From contig VTFK01000160.1 of the NCBI GenBank assembly GCA_009617715.1, positions 1,364,001 to 1,428,000 on the forward strand: a stretch of 64,000 nt of DNA, written 5' to 3'. The notes below the pieces were generated by a model. It saw nothing but the letters and a program-made list of their open reading frames with translations. It was not told the DNA's origin and did no database searches. Of the stretch, positions 26,801 to 37,800 are shown one piece after another. The stretch's first letter is position 1. Every line of letters begins with the position of its first letter. A program made the translations under genes and the position numbers. The stretch comes from Plectrocnemia conspersa. Its lineage: Eukaryota; Arthropoda; Insecta; Trichoptera; Polycentropodidae.

Positions 26801-29284
26801 TTTTAAAGTTACAATTACCCCGATTGGGAGTTAAAATTTTTCTTTGGCAGAATTTTGGATGACTCATTGAAATTACTATTAATGAGTAATCCTTTATCTT
26901 ACCGGTTCACTGCGTCATTGAAATTTTATAACCTTTAGCCCTTGTGACACATGTTAAAAGTACAAACAATCGTATGCAAAAAATATTTTCAATTGTATGA
27001 TATTTGCCAGTGCATTTCTTGATTTTCTAATTAAAAAGTCATATCATAAATAAATATAACTATACTATATTTGTGTTAACACAGTCAGTTCGAGATCATT
27101 ATTCATAATTGAGAAAAAGATGGCTAGTTTGGGTATACGTTTGATATGCTTATCATTACTACTGTTTATATTTTGAGCCGTTATCGTGTCCGTTATTTAA
27201 GCCAACAATTCTCGCAGATTCTTCCCTGGCTCGTACAACACGGTCGCTAAAGATCTTTACATATATTTTCTGGAATAGATTTTTAATTATGTTATTTTTT
27301 GTAATAAAAATTATGCTTTATAGTATTTTAAACCTAAAATACCCCAATGTGCACCGTTAACTACTGCAGTTAAATCACATTTTCGGCAAATATATGCACT
27401 TTCGCGTTGAAACGTCGAAAATTTTAAGCTATGGTGCTGCGGATGGCATTAAAGCTTATTTATGAGCCGATTGCAACGTACATAGTATCGAATTGCGCTT
27501 GCGGATTTTTAAAAATATTTTCAAAGGCGTGAACGCATATGTTACGATATTGAAAGGCCATCTTTTAGAATTTTGGAATATGAAATATTGGTATAAAATT
27601 TAAAGTGTGCATAAAATTTAAAGTTATCTAAATTTATGGTAAGCACGATGACAACTTTCAGTGGTATATTTGCTTAAATTTTGGTGACTCGAGGAAAGCA
27701 TTGATCGGCTAGAGGGTATTTTTCGAGTTGTCACGATAATATAAGAAACAAGTCCAATTAGGCGCTTCCATTGCTGAAATACGAAAAAAATACAATCGTT
27801 CTGTTTTGGGAGATATAATGAATATAACATATATTGAGCTTTTGGAATCCCACTAAACAAAAACAGCCATTCAATAATACGGAACTGAATTAATAGACAA
27901 GAAACACTGCTTCTTATTAGTATAGCGCACAACTACACATTTTAATTGAGATGATTCTATTATTATTATCTTATAAATCTTATACATCTATATTTCACAG
28001 ACAAATACTCTTAAAAAATATCAGAATGTGATCTTGAAACAATTTGTGTTGAAGTAATTAATTTAATTATTAAAACTCATTGAGATGCATAGTTATATGT
28101 TGATGTCAAGTGATGATCAAAATATTATTTTAGTAGTAAAATCTTATTATTTTTCTATATAATAATATTTATTGGTATTAATATTTGAGGTCAGTCCATC
28201 TAAAAGTTCATTTTCTTGATATACGCTCAGTTTTTGTGGTTCGACTTCGTATTTTTTTCCTTGGGCGACCAAGTTAACGCACCCCTGGGTGTTGTGGGCT
28301 CCCAAATGGGATAGATCGTGCGATAAATATAAATTACTCGAATCGAGGTCCACGTGGAAAACGGCGGCCCTCCCACATGGACCCTGAGGTTTACTTTATG
28401 TGAAAATTTAATACGGTCCAATATCGATATTCTGGATCAACGGCATGAATATATTATATCCACAGCCGTAATCAAATATTGATTATTTATTAACCTATAT
28501 GTCGTTCGGAACATAATACCAAGAAAAGGATAAGTTAATATGCATACTTAAAACATGTGACTACGCTGTTGAAAAATTACGAGCGCTATTCGATGAATAA
28601 ATTTGTATGAAATTACTTACCTATATATCATGTCTAAGTTATGCCAATACATAAGGATTTAATCCTCGAGCTGGGGATTTTTCCTATCAAATTATTTATT
28701 GATTTTTCTTAAATGACAAAGTAACCATGCTAAGCAAACTTAGATTATGTTTAAATAAGTTAATATACATATAACAGTACTGTAATTTAATCATATTTTT
28801 TTAGAAAAATAATAGATCATTATAAAAAAAATATTTTATAAATGTGAGTTTCGGTTTTACATGATAAACTTGGTTAAAAACAAGTAAAAAAATGATGGAC
28901 TCGCATTAGTTGTTTATACATTTTTTTATTCATTCACAATCTTATTATATTTTTTTATAAACGAAACACTTATTTTTTTAAAGTAAATTGTAAGCTTTTA
29001 TAAAAATAAATTGTTTTCTCTCCATGCAAAACAGATTCACTTACCGCTCCTTCACACTGCTTCGGTTTTATTGCTTTGAGATAAATGTTTGACATCCCAG
29101 TATTTTTTTTACGTTCCTCCTTTAGTCTGAATTTTATTATAATATATAGCCTTTTTTTTTAATAAATTTATTCAAAGTTAAAATTACAAAAAAATTAAAC
29201 TTAGAATATTCTAGCCATATAAATTTGTGAAAATAAAGGATATTCATATTTAGATACGTTAAAAGGCAATTTTTTTATACTTTA

Positions 29285-29450
29285 ATTTGGCAGCTTGAGG
29301 ATCTAGTCTCCGTACTCAGTTTTATGTGCCAATTAGACGAGAGCTTCACTGGTGATGAGTTCAGAGCTAAACAATCGTGCACTTTTAAGTCGAAAGTAGT
29401 GAAAAGTTATTTTCCTACAGCGAGGTTTTAGCCTATATATTATCAGAGAA
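29285..29450 (+). repeat. Dispersed repeat family B, copy 1
   Basis: Contains GAGAGCTTCACTGGTGATGA, then TTTAAGTCGAAAGTAGTGAA and TTTTCCTACAGCGAGG. It aligns with the copy at 42.8 kb (GAGCTTCACTAGTGGCGAGC, TCCAAATCAAAAGTGAAGTG). Confidence 0.4.
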
Positions 29451-30295
29451 AATAATGATTGCAGCTTGGCAGTTTTGCAATCAATTATGGGTGATTTAAG
29501 CTTTCTTAAAATTCTGTTTATATATTAAACGTGAACTCTAATGCTACTTGTGCATTTATTTTTAGCAATATTTTTGATTTTATCTTAAATAATATTTATT
29601 TAAGATAAGATTTGTAATCAATAGCTTATGTATTATTTCTTCTTCTGTCGCAATTGTAAAGTATTTACTGCCGTTAAAAAAAATTGTAAATTTATTTGCA
29701 ATGATATGCTTAGATTTGCAGTTGCGTCTTAAAAGCCAAGGGCTAACCATAAATTAATGGTTAAGGAACGATACCCATAATATATAAATAATTTTTTTTA
29801 GTTGCCAGTCATAGTGTGAGCGGAGCTTAGGAGCTTTAAATTAATTTGTAAAATTATTTAAGCTTTTAAAGAATGATAAATATAATAAAATTATAATTAA
29901 AACATATTAATACACAATATAAAGCTTACGTACTTATTTATTGATACTATATAAGTTGATGGCTTAAAATATACGCTTCTGATTTGTATTTATTTATTTT
30001 TTATACCTATAGTATATTATTCTTAATGAGCTATAGTATCTCAAAATTAGAGAAATAATAAAACCTTGACTTAACTTAATATAAACAATTACTTATTTTG
30101 TTCTTTTAGAATATAATTTACAAAAGAATAAAAAACACTAGTCTAAATGAGATTTAAACTTAGACCTTACAGATGTGTATTAGTCACGGATTATAAAACT
30201 TTATTATTTGACATTGTTTCACTATATTTTTAATACAAATAATAATTATGAATGATTTACTTTATAGTGCAGTCGTAACCCTCACACAACAAATA

Positions 30296-30383
30296 AGAAT
30301 TACGCAGAAATCTCTGCGTAATTCTACGCTAGTCATTTATGAAAAAAATCGGCCGGTGAGAAATTACTTTGTACACCAGCCGG
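30296..30383. repeat. Pair of adjacent hairpins
   Basis: AGAATTACGCAGA (30296-30308) is mirrored exactly at 30313-30325 across a 4-base loop. After 23 bases, TCGGCCGGTG (30349-30358) pairs with CACCAGCCGG (30374-30383) at 8 of 10 positions. Confidence 0.6.
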
Positions 30384-33300
30384 TCGTAGTCTGACTTGAA
30401 CGTATAACTTCACAAATGATTCTGGACTGTGTTTAAGTAACAAAATCTGTATTTAAAAAATATTTAAATTTGATATATATTATTTTTATGGCTTAACCAC
30501 AAGTCATTAAGATAAAGGTATGAGATGCCATACAATGCGAAGATAGACTTCGCAAAAGCTTAGCTCCCAAGGGTGCTATCTTGAGGTGAAGAAGTTTCTC
30601 AGATGCTTTGTTTCATTATTTATCTTTACCTGTATTTATTATATAATGAAATTATATTCTTAAATAAAAAAATTAAGCATTTTCTTGTAAATTAATTAAC
30701 TTTTAAAGAATATTGTACGTGCCGAAAATATTATTATATCGTTATACAGCTTATGGTTTTGCTTATTTCCTATTAATTTCGAGATCAGCTCCGCACAGCT
30801 TAATAAAATATTATTGCAAATTTCGATTTTCTCAAGATTGACGAGCTGTATTTACAATACTCCTACAGGAAAACAATGTCGTGGATTTAATTCAATCTTG
30901 TAAAATATTGCAGAAGACATTCCTTTTGTCGCTTTGACGGAAATACTAAAATTGAAATCCTGCTCAAAGATGATATCGCTCGTTCTTGAAGAGTAATTAA
31001 TATGAAATAACGCTACTACGATACAATTGTAATTTATTAAATAGAAAATAAAAGCTCTTGCTTAACGTTTATATAACATAGAATAATATTTATATATCTG
31101 ATGAAATATGTATAATAATATTTCATACAAATGAAAGAAAAGATCAAAGTAATCGTTTACACTCATCGACGTTTGATCAAAGCTTTGAGATGTCGAACTC
31201 GTAATTGAAATCGTTTGTTTATTGACAAATTATATTTTTGATGTTAATGGTTAAACAAATTATCAGTGAACAATATCTGTTTATGTCGCTTATGAACACA
31301 AGGTATGGTATGTTAAAAATAAACTATTGTGATTAATATAATGTATTTGGTAGTCACAATGATTTTTTCACTAGATAAAATCACGTAAAACGTAATAATA
31401 AAATTATTATACATCAAAAAACTTTTCATTAAAGTATTAAATAGTCACCCTATGTTGGAAGTAGGTGGTCCATATTTTTAAGTATCAAACATCGTTGCCA
31501 AGTCACGAACGTGTCTAACCATATTATGTTTGAAAAGATGCTTCAGGTGTTACTCAGGTATTTTTCACAGTACGTTCACCTTAATATATATTATGCATTG
31601 CTGTAACTTGATTTTTGTTTGATGATTAGTTCATATTTTTCAAATTTATTTCATAAATATTTAGTTTTTATATACACAAGATTATTCACATGTATGCCAA
31701 AACATTTTTACATAAGCATAATCATTACCTTTAACGATATTATATTTAATAAAAATTGTTGCAAAAAATATATATATTCGTTCTTGTCCAATACTCGATA
31801 TTTAATTAACTTTGACTTGCTTGAACTTCTCTATCGCGAAGCTGTAGAAAATATTTGAAATTTGGGTGTTACTTAATTAATCTCAAGTCAATCTGTAGAA
31901 TATTAAGTAGATTTTTAGTTTTATTAAATTGTTTTAGAATTTTTGGTATACTTTTTATGCATTGAAAACATTTATTTTACACAGAAAATTTACAGATAAT
32001 TTAATAACAGCTAACTAAAGGTAACAATTTTTATTATTTATTTAAACTTCTTATATTGTATTGAAAATGACATTTTTATAAATATACATACAGTATGCTA
32101 AAAAAAATTATCACTGATAAATACTAAAAATATTAAGCTCACAACATTGAAATAAATAACCCAAAGTAGATTTCGGGCTAAAGCCTTCCATTAGTGCTGT
32201 GATCGCAATTCCCGCGAGACATGTGTAATGTCGTCCCTGTATCCCCTTTATCCAAACACTTTCCTTTCTTTGACGCAAGTTTATTTTACCTCTATACTAA
32301 TATCCCAATCCCGCGGGACTTTCAAAGACGTTAAAACAGAAATATTTTAGAATATTTAGAGATTTTTTTTCGGTGCCATTTTAATATTTTTTTTTCGTTA
32401 GAAAAAATCAGACGACCGCAAACGTTTCTAGCAGCTGACGGCTTTTCCGATGTAAATTTTTGCTGGAAAGTTTCTCTGGAAAATTTTGCAAATAGTGTGA
32501 TCCGGACACGTGTTCATACGCTGACCTCCTGGGGGTTGTTTCGGAAATTTTCGCCGAAAAGTATGCAAATACTTTGGATATTGCCGAAGTTCGCCAGGTT
32601 TCACTCGCTCGATTCGCGGATTAAAAAATATTTTGCTCGGGCAAAGGCGTAATTTTTATTTTATTTTTAAGCCCTTGAAATAATATTTTTGATATTAAAA
32701 TATACTTAGGGGAAAGTGGAGCATTTGTGTTTGAATCATAATATTATTTTTGTAAATACATGTTTTTTAAGCTAATAACTATTATACAAAAAAAATATTA
32801 TTTCAGATCATAAACATCTATTATTATTAATCCAATGTTACTATTATTAGACATAGTCTATATAGTGTATAATATTTTAATTGCCAGTTCCTTAGCATTT
32901 GTCATTATCCTGGATAACTATTTAATTTATTTAATGATACTACTTTTTAATAAAACATCACCAAAGAGGTGTTTTATCTCTATCTTGTTCAAAATATGAA
33001 ACATGTAAAATAGCAACAGCTGTTATTCACAATTTCATCTGCGATTAGTTCATAAATATCTTCGTAACTCGACGCTCTCTAGTAAATCAATATGGACCCT
33101 TAAATTATTTGTGGTAAAGCTTTTTTCAATGATCATCCAGTTGTTTATCAATAATATAAAAATATCTACAATAATAAAATGATTTATCAAAAATTTGGAA
33201 TAGAGAAGAAGTGTAAAAGAAAACCCATCATTTTTCGAGAATTAAAAAAACATCGAGAAACCAGAAATCCTACTCATGAGCATTTAAGTAAATTGGATAT

Positions 33301-33394
33301 TTTAAAAATATACCAATTTTTCTTGTTCTAATTTTTTTGCGAATTTTTTAATATTATGTTAAAAGGTTTTATATGTTGTCTGGACGTTACTACG

Positions 33395-33490
33395 AAATCA
33401 GGGTTTTAAAGGTCGACTTGCTCGATTCGGCTCAATATTTATGTTATTCTAAGTCGAAAGTAAAGTGGTAGTTCTGAATTAAGTACCTGG
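33395..33490 (+). repeat. Dispersed repeat family B, copy 2
   Basis: GTCGACTTGCTCGATTCGGC, followed by TTCTAAGTCGAAAGTAAAGT and GGTAGTTCTG. It is closest to the copy at 48.5 kb. Confidence 0.4.
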
Positions 33491-33731
33491 CTAAAGTGTT
33501 TTAAGAAAGTGATTTAGTAAAACAATGTTGTAGTCTATAAATTCTTGAAAAAATACGAAAACTCCAACAAAAGTTCAGAATTTTTTTGGGTTCAACTTAT
33601 CGGCTAATAAAATTAAGCTGAGTTCCTAAGTTCATGTAGGTTTTAGATTTTTTTTCCGTTATTGCACACTCTATTTATTGACAATAAGTAATTTTTGTAG
33701 ACATTTTTTTTTCTTTTTTCCTTAGTTAATA

Positions 33732-33775
33732 AGAACAAGGGAGAAAGAATCATTGGAATCTTTCTTTACTTGTTC
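33732..33775. repeat. Imperfect 20-bp inverted repeat
   Basis: AGAACAAG...AGAAAGA is answered by TCTTTCT...CTTGTTCT across a 4-base loop, with a few mismatches. Confidence 0.4.
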
Positions 33776-33799
33776 TATTATTTTTTAAATAAATACATC

Positions 33800-33853
33800 T
33801 ATATACATACATACAAATTCACATAAATATACACACATACATACATACACACA
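33800..33853. repeat. ACAT/CATA microsatellite
   Basis: Interrupted runs of ACAT and ACAC units (TACATACATAC, CACACATACATACATACAC) suit a simple-sequence repeat. Confidence 0.7.
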
Positions 33854-34674
33854 TTAGCTTGTGGTACATTGCCGGTGTAGATCTTGGGTCAATCAACCAG
33901 TACAAAAATGTAATCTTATTATTAATTTATTTCTTTATGTTTTTAGTTATATCATTTAATTATTTAATCGGATCTTAAAATCTCACTAAAAGCCACTCTT
34001 TGATGTATTTGAATTGAGGCGCAATTTCCTATTTAATGAAACTGGGAGAGCATTTTCCCTTTAATTCGTAAAATGTATATGTTTAAACTTTCCGTCGTTA
34101 AACCTAATACGCCAATGTCTTGTCCAATTACTGCGCTTTAAAGTTCAATGGTCGCTTCCTTAATGTTTTAACCCATTGCAGTAATAACAGTATCATTTCA
34201 CAAAATTATTTTTTTAGTAAATAAAGCAATTTCCGAAAAATAAATACCAGATAATTCGAGTATTGCTAATATTAAATCCATACTTGAGATAAAAAAAAAA
34301 TTAAAATGGTTTAGGAAATAAGACAAATTAACATGTTACGGAAGAAGTAGTAATCAAACAATTAAAGGATTTCATTATTTTACAAAACACTATATAAAAT
34401 AAATAGTTTTAAAATTATGTGATTATTATTTAAAATAGAGAAAGCAGAAATTAAAATAAATTATGCTAATTCCAAAGAGTAAATAAAATCTCATGGCGTA
34501 CTACAGTGGTACAAATTATGACCTTTGTTGTTTATTATATATGTATTTATATTAATAATATAATTAAAACGGCTTTTAAGTATTATTATAACGTGTTAAA
34601 AAAGCTTACAAGTTAATGTGCGACTACCCTAATTATAAATGTAAAAACTAATTATAAATGTATTTATTTCTCAG

Positions 34675-34818
34675 GAGAAAACGCGTCCCTGCCTTGTCTG
34701 GTTTACGTGCACGGAGAATCGTACGAGTGGAATTCAGGAAATCCTTATGACGGAACCGTGTTGGCCTCACAAGGACACCTCATTGTGGTCACCATCAACT
34801 TCAGACTTGGAATTTTAG
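34675..34818 (+). CDS. Nlg: Neuroligin exon 1 of the visible set
   Basis: Encodes 47 complete residues beginning ENASLPCLVYVHGESYEW and ending NFRLGIL, with a split Gly at the 3' end. The HGE turn and GNPYDG segment are typical of neuroligins and correspond to the oxyanion-hole region of esterases. The acceptor is TTTCTCAG and the donor GTGAGT. The exon opens with two bases finishing a codon, so at least one coding exon must lie upstream. I found no candidate for it (expected motif SEDCLYLN-like) in the first 34.6 kb. The NAS sequon near the start is probably glycosylated. Confidence 0.96.
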   Translation, partial: EKTRPCLVWFTCTENRTSGIQEILMTEPCWPHKDTSLWSPSTSDLEF

Positions 34819-37800
34819 GTGAGTTACTCACACACGTACACAATAACGCTTTCATTGTGCTGCCGGAATAAATGTCAAGTATATCTTCTAAAGCCAAACA
34901 TTCAATATTTGTCGCAAGGCAACATTTTTCAAAACATATATATTTTCTCAAAAAAATAATATGCCAACTAATAAATAGAAGTATTCCGGCACGTGCCGCC
35001 GCTGAGTGAATGAACGTAATTTCGAATCGAAACGGTGTTGTAATTTCATACCTGTCTGAAAATGTTCATTGCGCACTTTGTTGACTGCTCGATCCTTACA
35101 GAAAAAGCATTTCAATTTATCCCCTTACTTAATGCGATTTCGACCCTTTTCTGGCGATAATTGTGAGACTAAAAAGGTTTTGGATTAAAATATCTGACCA
35201 GAGCTGCCTATGTGCCAACATAAATTGTCTTTTCCATCCCAGCAAAAATATAAATATTTAAAATATTTAAAAAAAAATTAGTATGATTTTATTCAAATAT
35301 TTTTTTTAATGAATTCCTCAGTGACTACAAATAGACATAAGCATCACTTTTTTTTCTGCTTAGAATTCATGTCAAAATTTTGTCTAGCTTAGCCATATTG
35401 CTACAAATTAATTTTATAACTATAATTAACTGAGCAATGAACAAACTTTATACTTGTGGTATTAGAAATTGACACAGTGCTAGAACAACGTTGCATTTGA
35501 TTGCTTTATAATTTTGGATATACTAACCAAGCAAAAAACTGAGGCTCGAAAATAAATATTGATCGATGTTTATAAATTTTCGATTGAAAGTCTCTTTATT
35601 CAATTTAACTTTTATCCAGCACCCCAAAAAGGTTTTGGTTCCACCTACACGTAATCCTTGCCAAATAATTGGACATATATTTAATATAATTAAATTTAAA
35701 AAAATCATAATAAATCAGTGACTTATCTTTTTATCTTATTTTTCACTGCGTTCGCCTAAAATTAAATCAAGCATCATTTACTGTCACTAAATATTTTTGC
35801 TTTATAAAATATTCAGAGAAGTTATATTTTTTAAATTAATCGTTATAACGAAATTTTTTGCAAAATATTTGTTAAAAGTGTCGTAAAAAATTAAATATTT
35901 TTTGTCAATATTACATATTCGTGCGGATAAGTACATTAAACGGTCCGATCGAATGCACTAAAAAGTCGGTGCCAAATACGAAGGAATTCAGTACAAGAAA
36001 ATACCGGTATCTGAATTACTCATTCCATAAATTAATGACGTTGTAAATTCTTATCGGGTTTCATTCCAGTAAAAGAGGTTAATATGACAAGTATTAAACA
36101 ATGACAAATAGTCTGATTCCAATACAGACGAATGCAAACTATAATTCCCGATAAACTTCCCCTAATTTAAAGGGTATATAAACCAAAACACTGAGATACT
36201 GAATTACTTCAAACACTTCAGTTAGGAGCTTTGCTTAAGATAAACGAAAGTTGATTAGACCTTAGCAACAATGGGAGCTATTCTGAATCGATTAAGATGT
36301 CTGTTAGATGCCTTATAAGGCAGCCGCTTTGCTCTTTGAAACATTCGACCTGGTGAAGCTAAGCAGTCACTTTAACTTTAAGAATTCAACCCGATCTTCG
36401 AGACTACTTGGGTGTTACCTAACGCAACACCTTAATAAAAACTTTGTTAGAATTTTTTATTTAGTCTAATAATATATGAACAAACAACAATTAGTCTGGT
36501 TTTGCCACAAATCATCAAAGTTAGTCAGATGGTCAAGGACTAGATGAGTCGTTTGACATAACTGTTTGCTTATGATTATATAAGCCAGAACACCGTCGAA
36601 CTGAATTATTTCCTTCTGACATTTCAGTCAGGAACTTTATTCAAAACTATAACTTCCGAATTAGAATAAACAAGAGCTTAACTAAATTAACCTAAAGCGG
36701 AGCTACGCTGAATCAACTAGAAGTCTAACCTAATTAAGCATAAAATAGCTACCTGAAAACCAAGAGTTTAACCCTGATCTTCGAAACTACTTTGGAGCAA
36801 GTTATCATAGAAAAAAAAAGATACGTATATACACCTATAATAATTTTAGCACAAATTATTTGCTATCGTTAACTTTTTAAGTCGGTAGCTATGTATGCAG
36901 TTTTTGACTGACTTTAAATGTCAGAAAAAAGTGATTTAGTACTGCAATATATCAGGCAATATACCATATAGAACAGATAAAAGTCCAACATCTCTTCCAA
37001 TGTAACAAGAAAAAATTTCTATTTAACATAAATAATATATATGTTCAATTGAATAAGTGAGAGATAAGAGCGTACGGAACACATGTAACGCACGCCCTTA
37101 CCTCTCACTCACTCTCGTCACTTAACACGCGAGCGAATGAAAGGTAAAGTATCTCACCGTACACGCCAAATTGTAACTAAGTTATATTATTTTTATAATA
37201 TTTTGATGCGTAATCAAAATCATACTTGTTCTTATTGCCTAATTATTTTAAAACTTTAGAGAACTGAATTTTATCACCTATGACAAAAATTCTATAGCAT
37301 TTATTCATTAATTAAACCTTTGTTGTTGTGTTCACTAAATCTTAAAACGCTCGTGTTTGTTATATCACAAGGTTTGTCCTGTATATGTAGCATCCAATTA
37401 TCTCACTCTGATTGTTTTAGGTATGCAAAATCTAATCAATCCACGAACTTTTTAATCAAACCAGCTACTCTACAGTTCGGGTATCACTTCATCACGCGCA
37501 CCCCAGCTCATTTATTTCAGCGGCAATTTTTCTCGCCATCATCACGCACCGCCCTTGAGTTTTTTGTCGACCCATATAGGCTCAGAAAAAATCGGATTTT
37601 CACGCGGGGCGGTAATTTCAACTGGGAAATTAGATTTTTTCGATAATAAAATTTCAACGATGATCCCGGACGTCTAATAGCACAGAGAGATTAGGTGTGA
37701 ATTTTTTATTTATATCCAATCCGATGCGTAAAATCATTTTGAATGGTGAAGTAGCATAATAGGGTTTTAAATAAATGTATAAAAATGCTTCGCGAAACGA

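Larger units (their letters stand above)
22930..34674. other. Non-coding stretch upstream of the first visible neuroligin exon
   Basis: Contains GC-richer islands at about 25000-25400 (with CACCTCCACCACCACC), 26390-26570, 28220-28440 and 32160-32660, plus listed repeats. Probably intron or 5' flank of neuroligin. Confidence 0.55.

Noticed and set aside
27624..27932. 102-codon minus-strand frame
   Set aside because: No recognised domain, and its composition is typical of chance frames in AT-rich DNA.
1..34674. Missing N-terminal neuroligin exons (expected SEDCLYLN-type motif)
   Set aside because: I looked for this motif and for exon-like borders in the GC-richer islands and saw none; they probably lie upstream of the window.
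36218..36222. TCAGT as the Initiator of unit 1
   Set aside because: It lies 45 bases from the TATA box; the TTACTTC Initiator at -31 spacing fits better in both units.
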